A DNA stretch of 64,000 nucleotides, taken from assembly GCA_963942565.1 (NCBI GenBank), contig OZ012691.1, positions 13,466,838 to 13,530,837 of the forward strand. The letters are read 5' to 3'. The notes under the pieces are model-generated. The model had not been told where the DNA came from. It did not search any database and saw nothing but the letters and a program-made list of their open reading frames with translations. A program made the translations under genes and the position numbers. Below are positions 26,186-40,522 of the stretch, one piece after another. Each line of letters opens with the position of its first letter. The stretch's first letter is position 1. The stretch is from Maea johnstoni. Taxonomy: Eukaryota > Annelida > Polychaeta > Spionida > Magelonidae.

Positions 26186-26640
26186 GCAGCCTAGAGGTTA
26201 GGTTAGACTTAAAATAAGTACCTACCTGAGAATTGCGCATTAGCTCCCATGCATTGAAAGCGATAAGAAACGATTGAAGTGAGAGATATCATATAAATAG
26301 CCTGCAAGGGACAGCTGGCTGTTCGCAACATTGTCTTATAGGTAGATTTGTTGATAAATATTACTTATTCACATAACATCCATCAAAGGTTTCTCTTGAA
26401 TCAAGGCATTGTCGTAAGAGTTTCAGCGAATTTCATCGATTTAACTCCACTTTTCCGTAAGCGAGTAACTCAACGAGTGCATGACTTCGTAACAAAGACA
26501 ACATAAAACATTTTTACTATTCCCCCTAATACCTCTAAATGTCATACAAATCCATTATTATGTGATACCCAATTGTGTGTTTGAAGGACCATGTTTGGAT
26601 GAAACACATTATAGAGAAAAGCCAAAAGTATAAGTTTAAG

Positions 26641-26794
<154 letters not shown>

Positions 26795-26879
26795 TATCAA
26801 CATAGGCTAACTATGTCCTCTATATTCTTAGGAGGCGAATGAAGAGCATTCCTAACGTGTAAACAAACAAAGCCTCGAG

Positions 26880-27084
<205 letters not shown>

Positions 27085-27248
27085 TATATTTGATAAATGT
27101 AATGGTTTTAAATAGTTTAATTAATGATACATTTTGTTATCTGATTGATTATCATACTGAATGTAGTCCATATGATAACTTATCCTGTATAGTTACAATA
27201 TTGCATAAAGCACCAGCTGCAGAAATCCCATGCTTAACCAAGATTGGC

Positions 27249-27256
27249 TATATAAA
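27249..27256 (+). promoter_or_regulatory. TATA box of the GPx gene
   Basis: TATATAAA lies 86 bp upstream of the GPx ATG, so transcription would start near 27280 with a 5' UTR of about 55 nt. The placement is typical, but the start site is inferred. Confidence 0.6.
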
Positions 27257-27334
27257 CCCCATTGACCTGTACATGCCAGTACAACGTCAACTTTTGACCA
27301 GTGGTCAGTTGCCCGTTATTATAGTCCAGCCACC

Positions 27335-30669
<3,335 letters not shown>

Positions 30670-30691
30670 ATACAACACGTATTATAGATGC

Positions 30692-30913
30692 TTAACCCAT
30701 TAATGCTTAAGAGTAACTTCAGAAATTATCGTCTGGATCTATGATACTTTAGACAATAACATTTAATTCTATAAGGATTTTATAAAAAAAATTGAAGGAG
30801 AGATGTTGGTAATGTACTCATCATACTTTCTACTTCAAATATTTTCTCAAATATACTTTCATCTATAATATTTCGCCGAAAATTGTCAGCCTCTGCGAGC
30901 GTTAGTGGGTTAA
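30692..30913. mobile_element. MITE family B copy in the GPx 3' UTR
   Basis: 222 bp from TTAACCCATTAATGC to GAGCGTTAGTGGGTTAA, 22 bp after the GPx stop. It is the best-bounded copy of the family. Confidence 0.75.
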
Positions 30914-31621
30914 AATTGATATCTTCATCCGTACAGTCCCAGCGGTCGCTCTGAGAATATGGCTTTATTTTCTATTCCTTTTAAGCTCTGTATCTGTAGC
31001 TAAGTGCTCATATTGGCTGTCAACACAATCAACAACTTGTCAGTTACGATTTAGCCACAACATGGCACAAAAGTTACGAAAATACAATATTCCAAATTCA
31101 ATGTATGATGAGAACTACTAAGTTAACTCTCATCTACCACTATCTATGGCTGAACACCCTTTACTACGATGGTGCAAGTATGACTAAAATGAAACGCGAA
31201 ATTTGGGTGAAAATATTTCCAAAATACACAAAGCTATTTTACATATGGCATAAAATGCGAAATTTGCCATCGGTGAAAATAAAGCGTTTCAGCTGCTATT
31301 GTGAGAGTATTATAATTTAGGGGAATGTGTGCGAATGAAGATATCAATGCTATATTGCTGTTTTAGGTTGGTTACAGTTTTAACTTTATATTTATTTATT
31401 TTCTTTTTTGATTGTATTTCAGTCAATAAGCAATCATGTTATGAAGGAAACTCAGGCCTTCCTTTTTTGTGATCGCATAACAAAATGTGTAAGCTGTCAT
31501 TTAAGTTTAATCAGAAATCATTTAATATCAAAAAAGTGCAAAGGCAAACCTGCACATGTACGTATAATTAGTGATAAGAGGTTGAAGTTAAAATCGTTCT
31601 AGGCATGAAAAATATTCAATT

Positions 31622-31696
31622 GGCAGTCAAGTTTATGACGGGCGAGATCGAAACTACAGAATGTAGGGAACTCGACTTGATCGAGCGCGACTGGCC
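31622..31696 (+). promoter_or_regulatory. SECIS element, form II, for the GPx selenocysteine codon
   Basis: All parts of a form-II SECIS are present in order. Basal helix: GGCAGTC (31622-31628) pairs with GACTGGCC (31689-31696) with one bulged G. The kink-turn quartet is ATGA at 31635-31638 opposite TGAT at 31678-31681. An imperfect helix II follows, including CGAG with CTCG. An unpaired AAA (31651-31653) begins 12 nt after the ATGA core. A short helix III, CTACA-GAA-TGTAG (31654-31666), caps it. It lies about 966 nt after the stop, on the same strand and before a poly(A) signal. In eukaryotes SECIS elements recruit SBP2 and the Sec elongation factor. Folding was done by hand. Confidence 0.85.
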
Positions 31697-31807
31697 GGAA
31701 GTTTTAATGCATTCAACTTCCGGTTCAGTTCGCTCCTTGCGTTGGGCCGGTTATTTATACAATTGTTTTAGAATGTACTTTTATACTTCAACTGTTTATT
31801 GCAATTG

Positions 31808-31813
31808 AATAAA
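31808..31813 (+). terminator. Poly(A) signal of the GPx transcript
   Basis: AATAAA lies about 110 nt after the SECIS element. It is the first canonical signal that would keep the SECIS in the mRNA; another AATAAA near 31275 would exclude it if used. Confidence 0.5.
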
Positions 31814-31884
31814 ATTGAGTATAAAATGTTGCTCGGATGTTGGTTCCTTCTTCCTCTCCCTTTTAATATAAAATATATTGTAGT

Positions 31885-32160
31885 ATTGGCCTGGTTGTTA
31901 GTCTACCTGGCTCTACAGTACAGACATTTAATACCCTCAACAGTAGACCGGACGTCGGCCAGTACCTGGTTGTACAAACATCCATGGATAACATGTCGAA
32001 AAAATAAGCCAAGCACATCAATGACCCACGTAGCTTGCGAATCAAAGCTACGTCATCCGTGCACAGGGAACTGGGCAATCAAACGTGCGGTCGTGTATTA
32101 TGCCGGGCTGCCCACTCATTTAGCGCAGGAATTAAATAGCGGCACTGTAGAATTTATTCC
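31885..32160. repeat. Dispersed ~280-bp repeat, copy 1
   Basis: Shares with 42925-43200: TACAGTACAGA, CCTGGTTGTACA, TGGATAA, ACGTAGCTTGCGAA, GCGGTCGTGTATTATGCC, GCAGGAATTA. Its 3' words also occur at about 22930-22980. Class unknown. Confidence 0.6.
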
Positions 32161-32409
32161 CAACCAGAGTCTTCCACTTCTCATACGTTCCTCCAAATCT
32201 TCACCTTCCACGCAGATTTCCCCAAATGTGACCATGATTAACCATGCCCGTGATGTCATAATGCAAACCAAACTTTGTCGCAACGTTCATTCTATTAAAC
32301 ACACAGCTGTTACACTATTTAACATTCCCCTCTCCAGCCTACTCATATATTTCAGAGCCCTTTAAGATGCGTTTCATAATTTCATTCTCATCCATAATAA
32401 TGATTGAAT

Positions 32410-32650
32410 TTGGTTTTTCGTTACTTTTTCTGCCACATTGCGGTTAAGTCGTGATTAGGCAGTTGTAACTGGTGGAGGAAACTGGAGTGCTCGGCAAAAA
32501 CCACGACCTAATAAATCCCAAGTAACTGGCAACTTTCTCACATGCCCCGGCGGGAATTCGAACCCAGAGCGTGGTGGGAGACAGGTAGTTGTCAGTAGCA
32601 ACACCTTAGACCATATGGCCATCAGGGAACGCCCAGTAAGGATTGATCTA
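32410..32650 (-). mobile_element. SINE family 1 copy with tRNA-like head
   Basis: On the minus strand: CTGATGGCCATATGGTCTAA (box A-like), GGGTTCGAATTCCCGCC (box B), then CAGTTACTTGGGATTTA and the GGTTTTTGCCGAGCACTCCA tail. Confidence 0.75.
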
Positions 32651-32671
32651 GCAAACATCAATTTCTTAATT

Positions 32672-32893
32672 TCAATAAAACGTTCTTATTTTACCCACCA
32701 AAGACCAAGCACAAATAGTTGGTGTCTTTGGAAATAAACATTGAACTCTCTTTCCGATGACATTTTGAAAATCTTCATTCAGACGCACGTACTTGTCACC
32801 AAGGAACCAGAGTTCAGATCCGTATACAAAAATTGGAATAACTATATATATTGATAGCCCGATTTTGTCGGATACCTTTACTAGATACAGCAT
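32672..32893 (-). mobile_element. Fragment of a different LINE (RT C-terminal region)
   Basis: Minus-strand reading IVIPIFVYGSELWFLGDKYV, then FQNVIGKRVQCLFPKTPT resembles the segment after the RT thumb in many non-LTR retrotransposons (LYGSELW... GKRxQ). Only ~70 codons remain. Confidence 0.45.
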
Positions 32894-33129
32894 TTAGTGC
32901 TCTTCTACCTTTTGCAAGCCTCCCACATGTTACTTTCTACTAAACAAGATCAGCACCAAGGAAAAAGATCGAGACTAAGAATCAGGCCCTCTCTCAACCC
33001 TCTCCTCCCCACAAAACATGGACGCCATTCTTCTTTGCGTTCAAATCAAAGCGCCACTTACACTCATTGCAATAACCAGATGGATCACCCTTTATGAATT
33101 AAACTCAGAAAGACAGTAGGTAGGTAAAT

Positions 33130-33700
33130 ATTTTGCAGCAGAGATTCAAGTTACACAGTAGAGATGCAAGATTCAATTGAGAATAAGAGTATATACTGTA
33201 AATCACTTAAACAGGGCGTGAACATTATATAGCGCAATTACAGTACTGGCCTGGATAGCGTGATCTAAGTATAGCGCTGAACGGGAACAGCAGCAACAAG
33301 TTCAATTAAGAATTTAATATGGACGGAGATTTTACAATAGCGCATATGGACAGAGCGCTATCATCGCTATCTTATTGTTCCCGCTATATTCCCGAGACAT
33401 GTGTCCTCCTCCCTGCTCGATCCCACGGCATAAACTATACAATCCAGATACATAATCCACACAATATCTAATATATCTAATAACATTTATAGAGCATCCT
33501 CCAAGTCTTACCCCTATACCCATTTCGTATATCCGAACCCAACAATCCATACCATGTCAAAAGCTTTGGCCACATCGCAGAGGTCTGCAAAACATAGTGT
33601 GGTTCATGCCATTCATATCTGTAGAGTAAACATGGTCTGGCATGTGTACATTGCTGTGTTTGTGCTCATAGCATTGCTTATGCCGAAACATCCAAAACCA
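33130..33700. other. Intergenic, no feature recognised
   Basis: Contains repeated GATAGCG/TATAGCGC words (about 33220-33370) that suggest an old repeat, but nothing can be bounded. Confidence 0.35.
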
Positions 33701-33741
33701 TAACCTTATTCAAATGTTAATAGTTCATACACACAGGTTTG

Positions 33742-33887
<146 letters not shown>

Positions 33888-33999
33888 CTTGGCCCGTCAT
33901 GAACAAACACAAGATCAAGGAGAAATCTTTGGAAAGTGGTATTGTGTGAATAAGAAAGAATGCACCTAATTTCAAACACAGGCGGAGACATTTTCACTG

Positions 34000-34930
34000 A
34001 TATTGGTTTCCTTATTTCCTTTGGAATAACGGATGTTTGGCCTTACTCGTGTGAACCAGAAGTTGAGTGAGTACAGTCCTAAAAGCCTTTTTATTGACGT
34101 TTCTCACAAAAGGTGTTTAGTCTTCATAGCGCAAGAATACACTTGAGTTAAAGGGCAACTGCTCCAAACAACGGTATACTCATCATTAACATCCTACATA
34201 TGCACTCTTCTACTTCTTGCAATGAACAGGATCTATTCCTATGTCCCGCTTCTTCCCTTCATACCTCATATAGCCCATCCATACTCTGAAGTGCTGAAGA
34301 TTTATATGCCATCTTTTTCATTTCTCCATGCTTTTTCTTAAATCATGATATGACAAGTAGATTTGCTATCTGATTCCGGCTTTTGTGAATATTCTACAAC
34401 CTCTGCCAAACATCACTGTCCACAATCAGAGTGCAAAAAGGTTTTTGCTAATCGTTTCTGCATTTCTGTTGATCTTGGACTTTTTTCCTAGATTGAAAGA
34501 ATGATGCTTATGTAGAAAGTTGCCAAGAAGTTTCCATAAATACTATTTTTGATAAAAATTATGTTTTAGAGATTAGCATTTGTGAAGAGTGCAAAAGGAA
34601 AGTATTAAAATGTGTTGAGGTTGATTCAGTTTATTCTAAAAGAGAAGATTTTAATGAAATAATTTTCTTTGGAACACTTAGGAAACTTAACACAATTCAT
34701 TAAGAAATGTTCTCCTGTGGAAAAGGACCTTAACTTATGCATCTTAATAAGAGTGCCCATAGTTGGATTTTTAGACTTAGAATTTGAGCCTTGTTAAAGC
34801 GACATTTTCTTCTGTTATATTTAGGCTAAATAATGAGGTTAGCAGTCCCGTATTAATGATGGAGGGACCTGGAGTTGTGAGAGACACAAGCAGTTAGTGA
34901 AATTGCCTTAGAAAACAAGGCTATTGGGAT
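34000..34930. other. Intergenic, no feature recognised
   Basis: No conserved frame, RNA gene or bounded repeat seen between the (AT)n tract and the LINE fragment. Confidence 0.4.
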
Positions 34931-35008
34931 AGACCCCTCATGATATGTTTAAAGATATATACAATTTTCTTACACGACTTATTTTGGATTCATAAATGTC
35001 TTTATTTG

Positions 35009-35712
35009 GTGGCTAGTACAGTAACAAGAGAAAAAAACATAATTTATTGGATTCCCAGTCATGTTGGTATCAAGGGAAATGAAAAGGCGGATGTTGCTGC
35101 CAAGGCTGGTCTTTTGAGAAGAGTTTTTTTAAGAAACACATCAATGTCCTCATGAAACGCAAATGGAAGTTCAAGTGGGATGAAGCAGTCAACAACAAAG
35201 TACATGAAATTCATCATCAGCTGGGTCTGTGCCCTAGTTGATATAGAATAGTTAGGCTTGAGGAAAGTGTTTTGGCTAGGATACGGATTGGTCACAGTCC
35301 CTTGACTTTCAAAAAAGAGAGTCCTCCCCAATCTATAGCTTGTGATTGTTGTTTGACTATCAAACACATTTTATTTGATTTTGTTGATTTCATTGAAACC
35401 AGAAATAGCCATTTTAATGTAAATAGCTTCAAGGAACTCTTTGTGAAAGGGTTCCTCCAGATAGCATTTTATCTTGTTTACATGAGATGGGTCTATTTAT
35501 TGATTATGACACATTTTAAGAATTTAGTTTCTTTTGAAGAAACCTTGTATGCATCACTTTTAATCGGAAACTGTTCATTGTTTTGTGAACATTTTTATTA
35601 ATTCATTGCTTTGTTGTTCTTTTCGACAATAACAAATGACCACTGTTGTAAACATTTTATGGCACTAAATGGCCTTTGTGTGCCGACGTACCTTTTAGCA
35701 TCCATTCATTCG
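35009..35712 (+). mobile_element. LINE 3' fragment (RNase H end and tail)
   Basis: Same family as the LINE at 56860-63992: ENNIIYWIPSHVG-type RNase H end (IIYWIPSHVGIKGNEKADVA), then the 3' region and the tail TATGGCACTAAATGGCC followed by ATTC units. It lies just downstream (in + coordinates) of the GPCR stop codon, so the GPCR's 3' UTR probably runs into it. Confidence 0.75.
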
Positions 35713-36704
35713 TTGTTGATTTGTGTGTTAGTGTGAGTGGACCCTGTTGCTACAGACGCCACTCGAACCGTGGGTTTGCACCCGAATAGAACACGGAGTT
35801 GGCGCTTAAAATGCGTGTTCATAGTCGAGTAAATGACTACATTTAAACAACTGTTCAAATTAGCCAACCAAACAAAAAAGAAATGGACTTCCGGTGGAAG
35901 CTGTGGTTGAGCAGCAAAGGACTCCACGGTTGCTAGGATGACATAGGGACCCCAGCAGGTGAAAAAGGACCCAGCGGTCAATCCTATGATTTTTAATGCC
36001 TTTCCGTCGAACGAGTTGGATTTGGATTTGTGACCGACCATCATCGCCCGTTTTATCGCAGCCTCTTTCATGGCCTTGGTCATACGGATGGAGCATACCG
36101 CAAGCACGATTGCGGAAAGTATCGGAATGTATATCGCCGTCACGATGCAAAAGACCGGGGTTTCCCAATACATTCCACACAGGACTTCCGACTCCTGGAA
36201 TTGGTAGTAAAGCCAGTCGGGTTTGCTTGCTACCGGCGCAAAAAAAGTGATGAAGGCACAGAACCAAAATCCTGCGATGATGCTGACTGCTCTCTTCGTG
36301 CTGATGTACTTGTGATACTCCAACGGCCTTGACACCGCGATGTACCGATCCACGCTTATCAAAGCCACCGACCAGATTGATACGGTGACCGATATACCAT
36401 GGGTGATTCCGGCTATCTGGCACCAAACCTTGCCATACGGCCAGGTACCCGTTATTGCAGGATAAATGGCGGGAATACAGGCAACAGTTCCCACCAAAAG
36501 GTCGCTTGCGCCCATGTTCATCATTATATATTTGGTCACCTTTGGTATCTGTTTCACGCGGTAGAGCACCACAATGTTCACAATGTTACCACTCACAATT
36601 CCAAGTGATATGAGTAATACTATACATACTCGGAGTCCCATTGCCCCTTGCAACGCAAGGTTGGTTTGATTACACATGAATCCGTCAACAAGGGTATGGT
36701 TCAT
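35706..36704 (-). CDS. Orphan class A (rhodopsin-like) GPCR, single exon
   Basis: A 332-residue seven-helix protein. An in-frame TGA lies 14 codons upstream of the ATG, and A is at -3. N-glycosylation sites NHT and NQT lie at the N terminus. Helix marks: GN in TM1, SDLLVG with Asp2.50 in TM2, a Cys at the start of TM3 (WCQIAG) and SVDRYIAV ending it, a Cys in loop 2 (EVLCGMYW) for the conserved disulfide, Pro in TM5 (YIPILSA), CWGPY in TM6, and LNVVIY in TM7, where NPxxY has lost its Pro. Position 3.32 is His, not the Asp of amine receptors, so an aminergic ligand is unlikely. By eye, TM6-TM7 recalls GPR21/GPR52/GPR161-type orphans, but no ligand can be assigned. Helix 8 ends at the Cys of FGCK, a possible palmitoylation site. 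Confidence 0.9.
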   Translation of the reverse strand: MNHTLVDGFMCNQTNLALQGAMGLRVCIVLLISLGIVSGNIVNIVVLYRVKQIPKVTKYIMMNMGASDLLVGTVACIPAIYPAITGTWPYGKVWCQIAGITHGISVTVSIWSVALISVDRYIAVSRPLEYHKYISTKRAVSIIAGFWFCAFITFFAPVASKPDWLYYQFQESEVLCGMYWETPVFCIVTAIYIPILSAIVLAVCSIRMTKAMKEAAIKRAMMVGHKSKSNSFDGKALKIIGLTAGSFFTCWGPYVILATVESFAAQPQLPPEVHFFFVWLANLNSCLNVVIYSTMNTHFKRQLRVLFGCKPTVRVASVATGSTHTNTQINNE

Positions 36705-36794
36705 TTCGATGTTGGTAATTGAACCTCCTTTAGAATTAAGTTGTCAATGTTATTAAAAAAAAGCATACACAATATGTATCCCAATTTTAGTTAC

Positions 36795-37030
36795 AATGTC
36801 TGGCTCCCAACCGTGAGTTTGCTTGGTCTCCACAAAGGCGTGCTGGTCTGATCGCTATATAAATGTGCGGTGTTGTGGAGGGCTGTCAATAGTCCTGCTT
36901 CTGAAAGACCCCTTGGAACTATTTGTAAAGAGAAGGGAATTTCTTTCCGGTTCCGGGTTTCTATCTCGTCGCGATATGATTTAAACTGTTGAAAGCGACA
37001 TAAAACTCCAATTTTTGTTAATGTAGTATT
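36795..37030 (+). mobile_element. SINE family 2 copy upstream of the GPCR
   Basis: Matches 40995-41197: TGTCTGGCTCCCAACCGTGA, GCTATATAAATGTGCGG, TGTTGTGGAGGGCTGTC, GAAAGACCCCTTGGAACTAT. It continues with GGTTTCTATCTCGTCGCGAT. It sits ~90 bp upstream of the GPCR ATG on the opposite strand. Confidence 0.75.
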
Positions 37031-37639
37031 GAACATACTATTTCCATTGTTTGTTAAGTTTTATGTTACAGAAACGTAATGTCTGTGTATACATGTCGCA
37101 CCAAAGTAACCAACTGTCCATTTATACACCAGAAGTATTCGTCGCGTGACGTCTCTATAGATACAAGAAATTTTACACCATTTCCTGTTTAGATAGAGCA
37201 TACTAGCTTCATTGCACCTAAACAATCCACACTACAGACAATGGTTTGAAATTAATGACATCACACAGTTGCTCATATAGTTCTCTTGATTCACAATTAA
37301 ATGATATATGATTATATCTAGTGTAATCCATGCTGAAGGCTTTATTGCCGAAATGTTACCAATGCTTTCGAAGATAACTGGTATGTTGAAGCTTTACACT
37401 GCAATACGTACCGTTCAGGATCATGAGTCGTCAAGTTCAGAAATCTGTAAATTCCAAATTCATAAATTCCACTTTGGTCGGCGTAGTAACTTTCCATTCA
37501 TTGTTGAACCAAATAGTTTGAATAGCTCGGTGTTTGAAGAATAAAAGCAGAGTACCTGGGTGGATAGCTACCTTCATTAGACGGAGTCTTTAAGCGTTAT
37601 AATCCTGATACGTGTGACAAGTTATTTCACGTAGTAGTT

Positions 37640-37840
37640 CATATGCAGAATTTACATTATCAAGAAGTTGTGTGCTGCAAGTTCTCTATTGACAGATCTC
37701 CATGTAGCTAGGATGAACAGGATGAAATGCGTCAATGCCCTGTGCGTGTGCGTCTCCCTATTGCGGATTTGAAGTGTAGGCGGATGATCTGCTGCATGGT
37801 TGCTGCTGATCATTATTATGCTGATGTAATACTACCAGCC
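37640..37840 (+). repeat. Dispersed segment with an empty SINE site
   Basis: Matches 40455-40522 plus 40764-40895 (AAGTTCTCTATTGACAGATC, GTAGCTAGGATGAACAGGAT, CGTCTCCCTATTGC) without the SINE insertion present there. Confidence 0.75.
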
Positions 37841-37843
37841 TAA

Positions 37844-38069
37844 GGCCTAAAAAAAGAAATTGTTTGTTTCCTGTAACGGTCCGAAAAAGAATAGGGTAGG
37901 TAGGTTTGTAAATTTTTTTGCATTATCTTTTTGGTCAAAAATGTGTGTTTTATGCATGATTTTCGTTGATTGGGAGTTAGGAGGGCGAAAACAACTTTGG
38001 GGTTGGGATTTTTTTCAATAAAAACTTGTTAGGGTAGGGTTACAGGAAACAAACAACTTTTTTTAGGCC
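37844..38069. mobile_element. PIF/Harbinger-type MITE, copy 2
   Basis: 226 bp, same ends as 20636-20854 with the interior in the opposite orientation. Flanked by TAA at 37841-37843 and 38070-38072. Confidence 0.82.
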
Positions 38070-38110
38070 TAACCTCTCCAATGCCAGATTCACGTCACTT
38101 CACGTGGTTA

Positions 38111-38540
38111 GGTGATCCTTCCTTTTGAAAAGGGAAGATCCTCCTCAATGTGTAGCCTGCGACTGTTGTTTGACAGTCAAACACACTATATTTGATTGTG
38201 TTGATTTTACTGAATCCAGAAATAGATATTTTAATGTAAATAGCTTTAAGGAACTCTTTGAAACGGTTCCTCCAGACAGCATTTATCGTATTTACATGAG
38301 ATTGGTCTGTTTTACAGATTATGAAACATTTTAAGAACTTAGTTTCTTTTGAAACAACCTTGTATGTGCTACTTATAATACGAAATTATTCATTGTTTTG
38401 TGAATATTTTTACCTATTTACTAGTATTTCATTGTTATTGTTTTCAACAATAACAAAGGACCATTATTTTATTCAGATCTTATGGCACTAAACTGCCGTT
38501 GTGTGCCGATATGCCTTTAAGCAACCATTAATTCACTCAT
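38111..38540 (+). mobile_element. LINE 3' fragment
   Basis: Matches the last ~430 bp of the LINE family (CDCCLTVKHTIFDCVDFTES reading, then the TATGGCACTAAA tail and ATTCACTC end). No RT or RNase H motif remains. Confidence 0.7.
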
Positions 38541-38599
38541 TGGATAGAAAAAAAACTGACCAGATTGCAAAACAGTATGTAGGGCTTGAGGTTAGATGT

Positions 38600-38690
38600 T
38601 GGTTTTCGCCAGGTTTCCTCCACCACTTACAACTGACTAGTCACGATTTAGCCAATGTATGGCAGAAATCGAAATCGAAATTCCTTCAGG
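38600..38690 (+). mobile_element. SINE family 1 tail fragment
   Basis: TTGGTTTTCGCCAGG, TTTCCTCCACCACTTACAAC, GACTAGTCACGATTTAGCC. Confidence 0.6.
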
Positions 38691-38739
38691 CAGTTGTGGG
38701 TATAATTATAATGACATATATAACAGGGTAAAGCAATTT

Positions 38740-38880
38740 AAATGCTGGGGAAACTGGAATAACCAGCGAAAACCGCCGCCCAAACCAAAGTCACTGGTAT
38801 TTTTCTCACCTGCCCCGACTGATATTCGAACCCGGGCTGTGGTGAGAGACACCTAGCAGCTCTTTAGTGTGAGGTAGGCG
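38740..38880 (-). mobile_element. SINE family 1 fragment
   Basis: Reverse copy: GGGGAAACTGGAATAACCAG, CAAAGTCACTGG, ATTCGAACCCGGGCTG (box B complement). Confidence 0.65.
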
Positions 38881-38935
38881 TTGAAATTGAGGTCCTTGCC
38901 CTGCTTTAACACAGGGATTTACCTATGAGTCTATC

Positions 38936-38938
38936 GTG

Positions 38939-39001
<63 letters not shown>
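38936..39001. repeat. (AT)n microsatellite
   Basis: AT dinucleotides directly joined to a truncated MITE A. Confidence 0.95.
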
Positions 39002-39002
<1 letters not shown>

Positions 39003-39004
<2 letters not shown>

Positions 39005-39162
39005 TTTTGAAAACCATCTAAACCCTGTCATGTTTGTATTCATTGGATAGCTCTCGCCGGTAACTCCCAGATGAGTACCAATGTGTCAGGGTTTCAATCA
39101 TTTTTCAGAGTTTTTACATCATTTTGTATTGGAGAAATTAGCCACCAGCAGCGTAAGGGTTA
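39003..39162 (+). mobile_element. MITE family A, left-truncated
   Basis: Starts within the family at GTTTTGAAAACCATCTAAAC and keeps the right end AGCCACCAGCAGCGTAAGGG. The missing left end is replaced by (AT)n. Confidence 0.7.
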
Positions 39163-39320
39163 GCCCATTTGTATCTGAATTGCATACATAATCTGGCAAC
39201 TTTGAGCCTAATTCATGAAAGGGAGTGATATTTGAAAAATATTTGAAGGAGATTGGTTTAATACCCAACATGAACTGCAGTTCATTCAGATATTCTGAAG
39301 TTGTGTTTACTATCAATATA

Positions 39321-39497
39321 CAGTGAAACCTCTCATTGTGAACACCCCAGAGATGTGAACACCTCCTAATGTGAACACAATTTCCCGGTCCCATTTGTAT
39401 CTTTTACATTATGAAAAGACCTCTGAAATGTGAACACCCCCTAATGTGAACACTTTTGCCCTGGTCCCAAGGTGTTCACATTTCCGAGGTTTCAATG
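39321..39497. mobile_element. Tc1/mariner (pogo/Tigger-like) MITE
   Basis: 177 bp with ends CAGTGAAACCTC and GAGGTTTCAATG, flanked by TA on both sides, with ATGTGAACACC repeated inside. Confidence 0.78.
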
Positions 39498-39839
39498 TAT
39501 TTCACTGTGTGTCGGACCACGCAAAGGAAGGAGATGTGAATAGGATAAAAAACTTTAAGTGATAATATTTACAATCTTTAGAAGTACCGATGTCAAGGTA
39601 AAAGTAAGTATCCAATTTGACCATTATATTGTATTTCTGCAATCGAGAAAAAATGAAATGGATGAAAAATTAGTGAGATATCTCTAATATGTACTAAAGA
39701 GATTTTCCTTTGAGTCACAATCTGTAACCCAAATCCGAGTACTTTCTTAGTCAAAAGATTGATCATACCATAATATTACCTCACTTTTCTGGCTTGGAAG
39801 TATTTCATGGGGAATTTGAACAAGCAACTCAAAACTCAT

Positions 39840-40049
39840 TTAACCCTTCCAATACTGAGGCTACTTTCATCCAAACAGTAGAACGCAGATATTTTTGAAA
39901 ACCATCTAAACCCTGTCATATCGGTATTCGTTGGATAGCTCTCCCTGAGTACTTTGATGAGTACCCATTTGCTAGGGTTTCAATCATTTTTCAGGTTTCT
40001 TGCATCATTTTGCAATGGCCAAATTAGCGACGAGCAGCATAGGGTTTAA
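39840..40049 (+). mobile_element. MITE family A copy
   Basis: TTAACCCTTCCAATACTGAGG to GCGACGAGCAGCATAGGG plus TTTAA. Confidence 0.75.
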
Positions 40050-40177
40050 AGTAGAACCCTACTCAACACCCAGGTCATTTTCAAAAGTTTTATGTCTGAA
40101 AACTGAGTAAAAAGCAGATAACGTTAATGCCATTGGATGTGAGTTCCATCTCATGGTTCACGAATAACGATAAACAT

Positions 40178-40400
40178 CAATACAATGAATGAATGAATGA
40201 TTGCTTAAGGGCACATCGGCACACAAAGGCCATTTAGTACCATAACACCTGAATGCAATAATGGTTCTTTGTTATTGTAGAAAATAACAACAAAGCAATA
40301 AACATTCACGAAACAGTGAACAGTTTTAAGTTATTTATAAGTAAAGTATACAAGGTCGTTTCAAAAGAAACTAAATTCTTAAAATATTTTACAATCACAA
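40178..40400 (-). mobile_element. LINE 3' end, reverse orientation
   Basis: Starts with AATGAATGAATGA (tail) and GCACATCGGCACACAAAGG, the complement of the LINE 3' end, and extends only ~220 bp into the family. Confidence 0.7.
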
Positions 40401-40522
40401 TCACAGGCACCCTCAAATCCCAAAAATTCTAATGAGCTATTTTTCTTAGCAGGTTTTTACATTATTAAGAAGTCGTGTGCTGCAAGTTCTCTATTGACAG
40501 ATCTCTATGTAGCTAGGATGAA

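Larger units (their letters stand above)
30670..31830 (+). other. GPx 3' UTR, partly transposon-derived
   Basis: The stretch from stop codon to poly(A) signal is about 1.1 kb. It contains a MITE copy (30692-30913), a SINE-tail fragment (31025-31100) and then the SECIS. The extent of the UTR is inferred from the SECIS and the poly(A) signal. A 9-bp hairpin, CCGGAAGTT / AACTTCCGG, sits at 31695-31723, next to the SECIS. Confidence 0.6.

Noticed and set aside
31799-32365. 188-residue open frame
   Set aside because: It spans the GPx poly(A) signal and a dispersed repeat also found at 42.9 kb; no domain recognised.
35860-36426. Long open frames on both strands inside the GPCR gene
   Set aside because: Shadows of the 35706-36704 minus-strand gene; no family motifs.
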